Under the pieces are notes generated by a model. The model had not been told where the DNA came from, ran no database searches, and saw only the letters and a program-made list of their open reading frames with translations. From Pseudomonadota bacterium (GTDB lineage Bacteria > Pseudomonadota > Alphaproteobacteria > Rickettsiales > SXRF01): DNA of 9,466 bases. The translations under genes were made by a program, and so were the position numbers. This document shows, piece after piece, positions 1 through 6,124 of this stretch (positions are counted from its first letter, which is position 1; each line of letters begins with the position of its first letter). The DNA lies in contig JAGWLJ010000037.1 of assembly GCA_028873275.1 (NCBI GenBank), positions 1 through 9,466 of the forward strand, read 5' to 3'.

Positions 1-65
1 TGGCACGTGTCGCTAATGGCAATGGGAAAAAGGACGTTCTATGGCAGCCGGGGGTGAATCGATGA
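1..65 (+). CDS. C-terminal end of a PduO-type ATP:corrinoid adenosyltransferase (partial)
   Basis: Reading in frame from base 3, the sequence encodes ARVANGNGKKDVLWQPGVNR and stops at TGA 63-65. This resembles the C-terminal tail I know from PduO-type cob(I)alamin adenosyltransferases of Alphaproteobacteria (an ARxxN...DVLWxPGxNR pattern). That enzyme transfers the adenosyl group of ATP to cob(I)alamin to make coenzyme B12 in the cytosol. The family is commonly found just upstream of etfB in this class, which supports the call. The stop overlaps the etfB start as ATGA (62-65), so the genes are probably translationally coupled. Only about 20 residues are visible, so no catalytic residues can be checked. 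The assignment rests on the tail motif and the context. Confidence 0.7.
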   Translation, partial: ARVANGNGKKDVLWQPGVNR

Positions 66-811
66 AGGTATTAGTCGCAGTCAAGCGTGTCGTTGATTAC
101 AACGTCCGCGTGCGCATTAAAAGCGATGGCTCGGGCGTGGAAACGGCCAACGTCAAGATGTCGATGAACCCGTTCGACGAGATCGCCGTTGAGGAAGCCG
201 TGCGGCTCAAGGAAAAAGGCATCGCCACGGAAGTGGTGGCGGTGTCGATCGGTGTCGATGCGGTGCAAGAGACCTTGCGCTCGGCGCTGGCTATGGGAGC
301 GGATCGTGCCATCCATATCTCGGTGGAGAACGAAATCTTCCCGCTGGCGGCGGCGCGGCTGCTGAAAGCGGCCAGCGAAAAAGAACAGCCGCAACTGATC
401 ATCATCGGCAAGCAGGCCATCGACGACGACGCCAGCCAGACCGGCCAGATGCTGGCGGGACTTTTGAATTGGGGGCAGGGAACGTTTGCCTCGAAACTGG
501 TCATCGAAAATGGCAGCGCCACCGTCACCCGCGAGATCGACGGCGGCCTGATGACGGTAAAGCTGAAACTGCCCTGCGTCGTCACCACCGACCTACGCCT
601 CAACGAGCCACGCTATGCGGCGCTGCCCAATATCATGAAGGCCCGTGCCAAGCCGCTGGCAAAAATGACGCCGCAGGAATTGGGTGTGGACATCGCTCCC
701 AACATGGCGCGCCTCAAGGTCGAAGAGCCCAAGAAACGCAAGGGCGGCGGCAAGGTGAAGAGCGTGGAGGAGCTGGTAGAGAAGCTGAGGAACGAGGCGA
801 AGGTGCTTTAA
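62..811 (+). CDS. etfB: Electron transfer flavoprotein beta subunit (EtfB)
   Basis: The beta subunit of the heterodimeric electron transfer flavoprotein binds the structural AMP and docks with acyl-CoA and related dehydrogenases; electrons then go to ETF:ubiquinone oxidoreductase. The 249-aa product begins MKVLVAVKRV, usual for the family. The nucleotide-binding stretch IIIGKQAIDDDASQTGQ is at residues 113-129. The ETF-beta signature runs from about 173 to 198 (VTTDLRLNEPRY, then LPNIMKARAKP) and includes the dehydrogenase recognition loop. The C-terminal tail is Lys/Gly rich (KKRKGGGK). I chose ATG 62 over the in-frame ATG 41 because the family starts with MKVLVAVKR, GGGGG lies upstream of 62, and 62 makes an ATGA overlap with the preceding stop. 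Unusually, etfA does not follow directly: a 134-aa gene starts one base after the stop. Confidence 0.96.
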   Translation: MKVLVAVKRVVDYNVRVRIKSDGSGVETANVKMSMNPFDEIAVEEAVRLKEKGIATEVVAVSIGVDAVQETLRSALAMGADRAIHISVENEIFPLAAARLLKAASEKEQPQLIIIGKQAIDDDASQTGQMLAGLLNWGQGTFASKLVIENGSATVTREIDGGLMTVKLKLPCVVTTDLRLNEPRYAALPNIMKARAKPLAKMTPQELGVDIAPNMARLKVEEPKKRKGGGKVKSVEELVEKLRNEAKVL

Positions 812-812
812 T

Positions 813-1217
813 ATGGATCCACGCCAGGAATTATCATTTTTGTTATCAATAGGCGGCCGTACTGGAAAGAGTAACCTTCAGTTGCTTGACCTGTCGACAG
901 TCAACGTCAGCGATTCCGGCTTTAGAAAATCCATGGAGCAAATGATTTTTGCCCTAAAGTCTCTGGCGAATACTCCACTTCCGGATTCGGATCATTATGT
1001 GCTCAAGGATATATCGCAGAGGAATTTTCCTGCTGCCCTCTCTATTGCTATGCCGGGGATAAATAAGGGATTGCGAGCTATTGATCATGCGATAGCAGCA
1101 CTCGACGAAAGCAATAGGGAGGAAGCAGCTATTGCAAAGCAGATGCGGTTCTTCAGGGCGCAATTAGGTAACTGGCTGGATAAAGCCCGGTATGCGGAGA
1201 ATATACAAAGCCTATGA
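813..1217 (+). CDS. Unrecognised 134-aa cytosolic protein inserted between etfB and etfA
   Basis: I do not recognise this protein. It is mixed to helical in appearance, with no signal peptide, no membrane segment, no cysteine and no clear enzymatic motif. The second half (from about residue 73, AALSIAMPGINKGLRAIDHA, then ALDESNREEAAIAKQMRFFR) looks like amphipathic helices. It is probably a real gene. It starts 1 nt after etfB (AAGG 9 nt upstream of ATG 813), ends in an ATGA overlap with etfA, and fills the gap exactly. Its base composition differs: a hand count over 841-1080 gives about 46% GC, against about 62% for sample lines of etfB and etfA, and it uses AT-rich codons such as ATA and TTA. 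That suggests recent acquisition or a fast-evolving lineage-specific gene. A role in ETF assembly or regulation would be speculation from position alone. Confidence 0.75.
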   Translation: MDPRQELSFLLSIGGRTGKSNLQLLDLSTVNVSDSGFRKSMEQMIFALKSLANTPLPDSDHYVLKDISQRNFPAALSIAMPGINKGLRAIDHAIAALDESNREEAAIAKQMRFFRAQLGNWLDKARYAENIQSL

Positions 1218-2146
1218 CTCTTCTTGTCTTCGCTGAACACAATAACAAATCTCTCCACCCCGCCACGCGTCATGCCGTAACGGCAGCGGCGCAGCTTGGC
1301 GGAGACATTCATGTATTAGTCGCCGGACAGGCCTGCGATGCAGCCGCGAAGCAGGCGGCCTCCCTCCAGGGTATTAGCAAAGTGCTGGTCAGCGAGGCGG
1401 CGCATTACGCCTGGCCGCTGGCGGAAAATATCGCGCCGCTGATCGCTTCCATCGGCAAAAATTATTCCCATATCCTCGCCACCGCCACTACCACCGGCAA
1501 GGACATCCTGCCGCGCGCGGCGGCGTTGCTCGGCGTCGGGCAGGTATCGGAAATCGTGCAGGTCGTTTCGCCGGATACGTTCGTCCGCCCGATTTACGCT
1601 GGCAATGCGCTGGAAACCATACAGGCCAAAGACGCCATCAAGGTGATTACCGTCCGCCAGACTGCCTTCACGGCGGCGGGCGAGGGCGGCAATGCGTCTA
1701 TAGAATCCATCCCGGCCCTGCCCGACAGCGGCCTCTCCCAATTTATCAGCGTGCAGGAAAACACCTCGGCCCGCCCGGAGCTGACCTCGGCGCGCATTAT
1801 CGTCTCCGGCGGCCGCGGCTTCGGCTCGGCGGAGAATTTCAAAAAGCTCGAGAAACTGGCCGACCTGCTGGGCGCGGCCATCGGCGCCTCGCGGGCGGCG
1901 GTTGATGCGGGATATGTCCCGAACGATTACCAGGTCGGGCAGACCGGCAAGGTGGTGGCGCCGGAGCTTTACATCGCCATCGGCATTTCGGGGGCTATTC
2001 AGCACTTGGCGGGGATGAAAGACAGCAAGGTCATCGTCGCCATCAACAAAGACGAAAACGCGCCTATCTTCGAAATTGCCGATTACGGCCTGGTAGCCGA
2101 CTGGCAGACGGCTCTGCCTGAGCTGGAGAGTCTCCTGTCGAAATGA
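1214..2146 (+). CDS. etfA: Electron transfer flavoprotein alpha subunit (EtfA)
   Basis: The alpha subunit carries the redox-active FAD of ETF and pairs with EtfB. The 310-aa length is normal. The N-terminal alpha/beta domain (about 1-185) includes HILATATTTGKDILPRAAALL at about 86-106. The C-terminal FAD domain has the full set of family motifs: SGGRGFGS (198-205), SRAAVDAGYVP (226-236), QVGQTGKVVAPELYIAIGIS (240-259), SGAIQH (259-264) and NKDENAPIFEIADYG (278-292). The start at 1214 overlaps the upstream stop as ATGA. There is no strong Shine-Dalgarno, so translation probably depends on coupling to the 134-aa gene. If so, synthesis of the two ETF subunits depends on reading through that inserted gene. 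The stop overlaps the nadE start, again as ATGA (2143-2146). Confidence 0.97.
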   Translation: MTLLVFAEHNNKSLHPATRHAVTAAAQLGGDIHVLVAGQACDAAAKQAASLQGISKVLVSEAAHYAWPLAENIAPLIASIGKNYSHILATATTTGKDILPRAAALLGVGQVSEIVQVVSPDTFVRPIYAGNALETIQAKDAIKVITVRQTAFTAAGEGGNASIESIPALPDSGLSQFISVQENTSARPELTSARIIVSGGRGFGSAENFKKLEKLADLLGAAIGASRAAVDAGYVPNDYQVGQTGKVVAPELYIAIGISGAIQHLAGMKDSKVIVAINKDENAPIFEIADYGLVADWQTALPELESLLSK

Positions 2147-3795
2147 AACTTGCCTTAGCCCAGATCAATCCCACTGTCGGAGATATCTCCGGCAACGCGG
2201 CAAAGATTCTCGAATGCTATAAAAAAGCCGCGGCGCAGACCGCCGATATCGTCGTATTCCCGGAGCTGGCGCTGGTGGGCTACCCGCCGGAGGATCTGGT
2301 GCTGATGCCTTCCTTCGTCCGCAAAGCCATGCAGGCGGCTACAGAGCTGGCAAAGAAAACCAGAAACGGCCCGGCGATGATCATCGGCTGCCCGTGGGAG
2401 GAAGGGAAACGCAAGACGTATGCGAAAGTGCCCGGCAGCCCGTGGGACGAGAAGCGAAAAATTTACAATGCGGCGCTGTTCCTGAGCGGCGGAAAGATCG
2501 CCCATGTGGCGCATAAGATCATCTTGCCCAATTACAGCGTGTTCGACGAGAAGCGCATTTTCACCCCCGGCGACGGGCCGATGATTATCAAATGCGGGGG
2601 CAGGAAACTCGGGCTGCTGGTGTGCGAGGATGTGTGGTCGAACCGGCTGCCGCGTGAGCTGAGCGCGAAGGGCATCGATCTTCTCGTGGTCATCAATGCC
2701 TCTCCCTTCGAGGCAGGCAAGCCGCTGCGGCGGCGCGAAGTGGCGGCGGCGGCGGCGAAGAAAGCCGGCGCGCCACTGGTCTATGTCAATATGGTGGGCG
2801 GACAGGACGATATTGTGTTCGACGGCGGATCATTTGTGCTGGATGCGAAAGGCAGATGCGTACTGCAGATGGCGGAATTTGAGGAAGGGCTGGGTATTTA
2901 CCCTGTGGAGGTCACAGCGGCAGCACGGAATCCCATGCTGCCGCTTCGCGACTCGCAGGATCCATTGTGGCGCGCCATGATGCTGGGCCTCAGCGATTAT
3001 GTGGGCAAGAACGGCTTTCCCGGAGTGGTCCTCGGCCTGTCAGGCGGCATCGATTCGGCGCTGACGGCGGCGGTGGCGGTGGATGCGCTGGGAGCGGACA
3101 AGGTGAAAGGCGTATTGCTGCCATCGCCTTATACATCGAAGAAAAGTACCCGCGACGCGCTGGAGACGGCGCGATTGCTGGGCATTGAGACGATGGAGGT
3201 GTCCATCACGGCGGGCATGGAGATTTTCGACGAAGTGCTAAGCCCGGTATTTCGCCAGTCGGGTTGGATGAAGGATGTCAGCCTCGGGGGAAATGTGCAG
3301 GCGCGGCTGCGCGGCATGACGCTGATGGCGATTTCCAACAAGTTCGGCTGGATGCTGCTTTCGACCGGCAACAAATCGGAGCTGGCCGTCGGCTATTCCA
3401 CCCTCTATGGCGATTCCTGCGGCGGCTATAATGTGATCAAGGATTTATATAAAACGCAGGTCTATGCGCTGGCTGATTGGCGCAATGCGCAGAGCCGTGC
3501 AATTCCCGAACACAGCATTATCCGTGCGCCCACGGCCGAACTGGCTCCGGGGCAGAAGGACGAGGACCAATTGCCGCCCTATGCCGTGCTCGACTCGATA
3601 TTGATGCTGCACCTCGAAGGCAGGCTATCGGCCGAGGAGATTATCGCCAAAGGCTATCCGAAAGCGGTGGTGGAGAAAATCGTCCGCCTGGTGCGTATCA
3701 ACGAATACAAGCGCCGCCAGTCCTGCCCCGGCGTCCGCCTGTCGCCCATGCTGTTCGGCCGCGACCGGCGGTTTCCGCTGACGAATAAGTTTTAA
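2143..3795 (+). CDS. nadE: Glutamine-dependent NAD+ synthetase
   Basis: This enzyme makes NAD+ from deamido-NAD+, ATP and glutamine, the last step of NAD synthesis. The 550-aa product has the two-domain form. The N-terminal nitrilase-type glutaminase domain (about 1-260) has the triad Glu41 (FPELALVGYPPEDL), Lys125 (HKIILPNYSVFDE) and Cys161 (LVCEDVW). The C-terminal ATP-pyrophosphatase/synthetase domain (about 270-550) has the P-loop SGGIDS (300-305), STGNKSELAVGY (407-418), GDSCGGYNVIKDLYKTQVY (423-441) and the RAPTAELAPGQKDEDQLPPY segment (461-480). It ends in the conserved YKRRQSCPGVRLSPMLFGRDRRFP region, so it appears complete and active. The ATGA overlap with etfA makes it the last gene of the operon. 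The glutaminase domain means free ammonia is not required. Confidence 0.97.
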   Translation: MKLALAQINPTVGDISGNAAKILECYKKAAAQTADIVVFPELALVGYPPEDLVLMPSFVRKAMQAATELAKKTRNGPAMIIGCPWEEGKRKTYAKVPGSPWDEKRKIYNAALFLSGGKIAHVAHKIILPNYSVFDEKRIFTPGDGPMIIKCGGRKLGLLVCEDVWSNRLPRELSAKGIDLLVVINASPFEAGKPLRRREVAAAAAKKAGAPLVYVNMVGGQDDIVFDGGSFVLDAKGRCVLQMAEFEEGLGIYPVEVTAAARNPMLPLRDSQDPLWRAMMLGLSDYVGKNGFPGVVLGLSGGIDSALTAAVAVDALGADKVKGVLLPSPYTSKKSTRDALETARLLGIETMEVSITAGMEIFDEVLSPVFRQSGWMKDVSLGGNVQARLRGMTLMAISNKFGWMLLSTGNKSELAVGYSTLYGDSCGGYNVIKDLYKTQVYALADWRNAQSRAIPEHSIIRAPTAELAPGQKDEDQLPPYAVLDSILMLHLEGRLSAEEIIAKGYPKAVVEKIVRLVRINEYKRRQSCPGVRLSPMLFGRDRRFPLTNKF

Positions 3796-3806
3796 GCGGT
3801 TTTATT
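3775..3806 (+). terminator. Weak possible intrinsic terminator at the nadE end
   Basis: CCGCT (3775-3779) can pair with AGCGG (3795-3799) around a 15-nt loop, followed by TTTTATT (3800-3806). The stem is only 5 bp and the loop is large, so this is a weak candidate. It lies across the nadE stop and the end of the convergent nth gene, where no spacer for a better terminator exists. Confidence 0.25.
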
Positions 3807-4424
3807 GGGAAATTCGCACAGATCGTTGATCAGGCAGCGCGGGCATTCGGGCTTGCGCGCCTTGCAGACATAGCGGCCGTGCAGGATCAGCCAGTGATGC
3901 GCGTGGTTTTTCCATCGATCCGGAATGGCTTTTTCCAGGGCTTTTTCCGTCTGTTCCGGCGTCTTGGTTTTGCACAGGCCGATGCGGTTGGCCACGCGGA
4001 ACACATGCGTATCCACCGCGATGGTCGGCCATCCCAGCGCGCAGTTGAGCCAGACATTGGCGGTTTTTCGCCCGACGCCGGGCAGCGTTTGCAGCTTTTC
4101 GCGGTCATGCGGAATCTTGCCGCCGAAATCATCGATCAGCTTGCGGCTGAGCGCGAGGATATTGGCCGCCTTGGCGTTAAACAGCCCGATGGTTTTGATG
4201 TAAGGCTTGAGGCCCTCCAGCCCCAGCGCCAGCATTTTTTGCGGCGTATCGGCAACGGCGAACAGGGCAGGGGTGGCCTTGTTAACTCCGGCGTCGGTCG
4301 CCTGCGCCGACAGCACAACGGCGACCAGCAGGGTGTATCCATTGGTATAGTGCAGCTCCGTGTTCGGATGCGGGTTTTGCACGGCAAAACGGCTAAATAT
4401 CTGGTCGATTTTTTGGCGGTTCAT
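3792..4424 (-). CDS. nth: Endonuclease III, DNA glycosylase/AP lyase
   Basis: This bifunctional base-excision repair enzyme removes oxidised pyrimidines and cuts the abasic strand by beta-elimination. At 210 aa it is close to E. coli Nth (211 aa), and the key residues fall at the same numbers: Lys120 in the helix-hairpin-helix LPGVGRKTANVW (114-125), Asp138 in VDTHVFRVANRIG (137-149), and the 4Fe-4S ligands Cys187, Cys194, Cys197 and Cys203 (C-x6-C-x2-C-x5-C). The core signature VVLSAQATDAGVNKAT is at 36-51. The protein should be fully active. It is convergent with nadE, with stop codons overlapping by four bases (3792-3795). It is divergent from the creatininase-family gene, with 44 bp between start codons. 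I see no strong Shine-Dalgarno upstream of its ATG (4422-4424). Confidence 0.97.
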   Translation of the reverse strand: MNRQKIDQIFSRFAVQNPHPNTELHYTNGYTLLVAVVLSAQATDAGVNKATPALFAVADTPQKMLALGLEGLKPYIKTIGLFNAKAANILALSRKLIDDFGGKIPHDREKLQTLPGVGRKTANVWLNCALGWPTIAVDTHVFRVANRIGLCKTKTPEQTEKALEKAIPDRWKNHAHHWLILHGRYVCKARKPECPRCLINDLCEFPNKTA

Positions 4425-4438
4425 GGTAAAGATGGCTG

Positions 4439-4460
4439 GATGACCAGATAACCGATGACC
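4439..4460 (-). repeat. GGTYATC heptamer cluster, left arm (three copies, minus orientation)
   Basis: On the minus strand this reads GGTCATC, GGTTATC, T, GGTCATC: three heptamers that differ only at the pyrimidine. It lies in the 44-bp gap between the divergent nth and creatininase-family genes. It forms an inverted partner with the cluster at 4519-4541 (19 of 21 positions match, with one gap). An operator for a dimeric regulator, or the left arm of an mRNA hairpin, are both possible. The function is unknown. Confidence 0.5.
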
Positions 4461-4468
4461 GAAAATAC

Positions 4469-5299
4469 ATGCAAATTTTTCTTGTGAAAAGCACCAAAAT
4501 TCTTGCCGCAGCCTTTCTGGTCATCTGGTTATCCAGTCATTTGGCCGTCTCTTCTGCATACGCTGCTCCCTCGGTATTCATCGAAGACCTGACCTGGGTG
4601 GAAGTGCAGAACCGCATCAAGGCGGGCGATACCACCGTCATCATCCCCACCGGTGGCACCGGCCAGGAAGGGCCGCACATGGTGACCGGTAAGCACGATA
4701 TCGTAGTGCGCTACGCGGCATCGGAAATCGCCCGCAAGCTCGGCAATGCGCTGGTGGCGCCGGTGCTGCCGTTCGTGCCGGAAGGACGCATCAGCCCGCC
4801 GGAAGGGCATATGCAATTTGCGGGCACCATTTCCTTCTCGCGGGCCACCTTCGCGGCGGCGCTGGAGGATATCGCCCGCAGTCTCAAGCAGAGCGGCTTC
4901 ACGCGCATCTGCTTCGTGGGCGATCACGGCGGCGCGCAGGATATCCAGCAGCACGTGGCCGACATGCTGACCGAGGAATGGTACAGCGACCGCGTGAAAG
5001 TCATCAATGTGTCGGATTACTATGCGGATAACGGGCAGGAGGAATGGGGTGATTCGATGGGGCTCCAGGTGAAGAACCCGGACGCGCATGCCGGCCATAT
5101 CGAGACTTCGGAGCTGATGGCTCTTGATCCCGCCGGTGTGCGCAACAACCTGCTTGGCCCGCACAGCGAGAGCGATTACCGCACCACCGGCGCCATGGGC
5201 GATTCCAGCCAGGCCTCGGCCAGATATGGCCGCCACTATCTTGTTCTCAAAATCGATGCCGCCGTAAGCCAGATCAAGCATGAATCGGCCGCTCGCTAA
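4469..5299 (+). CDS. Exported creatininase-family metallohydrolase (possible atypical metal site)
   Basis: This is a member of the creatininase family of metal-dependent amidohydrolases; the substrate cannot be told from sequence. The 276-aa precursor has a Sec signal (hydrophobic core about 11-27) with likely cleavage after Ala-Tyr-Ala32, so the protein should be periplasmic. Family landmarks are IPTGGTGQEGPHMVTGKHD (59-77), VPEGRISPPEGHMQFAGTIS (103-122), FVGDHGGAQD (149-158), which matches the usual NGHGGN, and HAGHIETS (207-214), which matches HAGxxETS. Oddity: the usual E-Q-[HN] just before GPH reads G65-Q66-E67, so the first metal-binding Glu seems lost or shifted by two positions. ATG 4469 has no clear Shine-Dalgarno; GTG 4484 would give a more typical signal sequence (MKSTKILAAAFL). 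GGTYATC repeats flank this start region. The 3' end overlaps the next gene by 20 nt. Confidence 0.85.
   Translation: MQIFLVKSTKILAAAFLVIWLSSHLAVSSAYAAPSVFIEDLTWVEVQNRIKAGDTTVIIPTGGTGQEGPHMVTGKHDIVVRYAASEIARKLGNALVAPVLPFVPEGRISPPEGHMQFAGTISFSRATFAAALEDIARSLKQSGFTRICFVGDHGGAQDIQQHVADMLTEEWYSDRVKVINVSDYYADNGQEEWGDSMGLQVKNPDAHAGHIETSELMALDPAGVRNNLLGPHSESDYRTTGAMGDSSQASARYGRHYLVLKIDAAVSQIKHESAAR
4519..4541 (+). repeat. GGTYATC heptamer cluster, right arm (8-bp period)
   Basis: GGTCATC-T-GGTTATC-C-AGTCATT: two exact heptamers and one degenerate copy with an 8-bp period, in plus orientation. It lies inside the signal-peptide codons of the creatininase-family gene. It is the inverted counterpart of 4439-4460, and the start codon candidates lie in the 58-nt interval between them. 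Confidence 0.5.
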
Positions 5300-5894
5300 A
5301 CTTCTGGGCAAGGGAAAAGAGCGTGCGCGGCTGCGCCACCACCATTTTATTGCCGCCTGGATACGCTCACCGCTTAAGATCGGCGCCTTCCTGCCCAGCT
5401 CGCGCGCGTTGGCGCGGGCCATGGTGGAGGAGGTCGATATTGCCCTGCCGGGCGCTATCATTGAACTGGGCGCCGGCACAGGCGCGGTGACGCAGGCGCT
5501 TCTGCAGGCGGGCATACCGCCGGAACGGCTGGTCATCATCGAACGCGACGAGAAGCTGCATGCGCTGGTGCATCGGCATTTCCCCCAGCTTAACGTGTTG
5601 TGCGCCGATGCCGCCGATATGGAAACGGTGTTGGCGGGCGCAGGGGTGAGAAAGGTCAGCGCCATCGTCTCCAGCCTACCGCTGCTTTCCATGCCCAAGC
5701 CGGTGCGCACCGCCATCGAGTGCCAGATGGCCCTCCTGATCGGCGAGGAGGGGCTGATCGTCCAGTTCACCTATGGGCCAAGGTCACCCATCAGCCGCCA
5801 GCAGATGCGCCGCCACCGCCTGCACGGCAAGCGCATGAAGCTGGTGGTGACCAACGTTCCGCCGGCCCATGTATGGGTGTATCGCAGAGGCTAG
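5280..5894 (+). CDS. PmtA-like class I SAM-dependent methyltransferase (probable phospholipid N-methyltransferase)
   Basis: This 204-aa product is close to the usual size of bacterial PmtA enzymes, which methylate phosphatidylethanolamine towards phosphatidylcholine at the inner membrane surface. The basic N-terminus (KGKERARLRHHH) could contact lipid head groups. It is followed by the typical FIAAWIRSPLKIGAFLPSSR segment with LARAMVE (23-50). SAM motif I is IIELGAGTGAVTQALL (60-75), the acidic end of strand 2 is IERDEKLH (87-94), motif II is CADAAD (108-113), and the motif IV-like element is SSLPLLSMP (131-139). Proteins of this group are sometimes annotated as rRNA adenine dimethylase-like; the PSSRALA segment and short C-terminus favour the phospholipid branch. 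It overlaps the creatininase-family gene by 20 nt and has no strong Shine-Dalgarno, so translation is probably coupled. No terminator is evident after its stop. Confidence 0.83.
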   Translation: MNRPLAKLLGKGKERARLRHHHFIAAWIRSPLKIGAFLPSSRALARAMVEEVDIALPGAIIELGAGTGAVTQALLQAGIPPERLVIIERDEKLHALVHRHFPQLNVLCADAADMETVLAGAGVRKVSAIVSSLPLLSMPKPVRTAIECQMALLIGEEGLIVQFTYGPRSPISRQQMRRHRLHGKRMKLVVTNVPPAHVWVYRRG

Positions 5895-5920
5895 ATTAAT
5901 CCTAATTAACCTGTTATAGA
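5892..5920 (+). promoter_or_regulatory. Candidate extended -10 promoter for the Gln-rich gene leader
   Basis: TGT-TATAGA (5912-5920) is an extended -10 element. TAGATT (5892-5897), 17 bp upstream and overlapping the methyltransferase stop, is a poor -35 (3 of 6). A TTAA-N6-TTAAC element (5896-5910) lies in the spacer, one base short of the CtrA TTAA-N7-TTAAC consensus. Transcription would begin near 5927, giving a leader of roughly 240 nt. Confidence 0.35.
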
Positions 5921-5991
5921 GGGTGGGTTCCTGCGGTGCAGTAATTTCCCTCATGGTTTCTCGCAAGAGAAGAGGGTATGCGCCAATGCAG

Positions 5992-6124
5992 AGGCCGTGA
6001 GGTTGAATTCGTGAGGATTCGCACGGTCTGACTTCGGGTGAATCATGGAGGATTCATGATTCCAGCGCTTTTATCCCTGGCAGAGCTCCTGCCCGTAAAA
6101 AAATTCAGCGAAGAGGCTGAGTTT
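5992..6124 (+). promoter_or_regulatory. Structured RNA leader with consecutive stem-loops
   Basis: Four hairpins can be drawn on the plus strand. H1: AGGCCGTG (5992-5999) pairs with CACGGTCT (6022-6029, one G-U), enclosing GAATTC/GGATTC (6005-6010 with 6015-6020) capped by a GTGA (GNRA-type) tetraloop. H2: GAATCATG (6040-6047) pairs with CATGATTC (6055-6062) around GAGGATT. H3: GGCAG (6079-6083) pairs with CTGCC (6089-6093). H4: AAATTCAGC (6101-6109) pairs with GCTGAGTTT (6116-6124, one G-U) around GAAGAG. The G-U pairs in H1 and H4 would be A-C mismatches on the other strand, favouring plus-strand transcription. I match it to no riboswitch I know. A GAAT-N4-GAGGATTC unit occurs twice (6005-6020, 6040-6055). 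The rest of the 274-bp gap, 5921-5991, shows nothing clear. Confidence 0.45.

Noticed and set aside
41..61. Upstream in-frame ATG for etfB (seven extra residues)
   Set aside because: Although AAAGGAC lies upstream, the family starts with MKVLVAVKR. ATG 62 also makes the ATGA overlap with the preceding gene, a pattern repeated through this operon.
2125..2135. GGAGAGTCTCC palindrome before nadE
   Set aside because: It is within etfA coding sequence and has only one central base, so it cannot form a hairpin loop. It is probably chance.
3879..4451. 190-codon plus-strand frame opposite nth
   Set aside because: Nth on the minus strand has all catalytic and iron-sulfur residues in register; the plus-strand frame is its shadow.
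4529..5770. Long open frame of 413 codons on the minus strand
   Set aside because: It lies antisense to the creatininase-family and methyltransferase genes, both of which have clear family motifs. Long antisense frames are common in GC-rich DNA, and its translation shows no recognisable domain.
5953..6000. 15-codon ORF starting MVSRKRRGYAP in the leader
   Set aside because: No Shine-Dalgarno precedes the ATG and the frame is very short; a chance frame is more likely.
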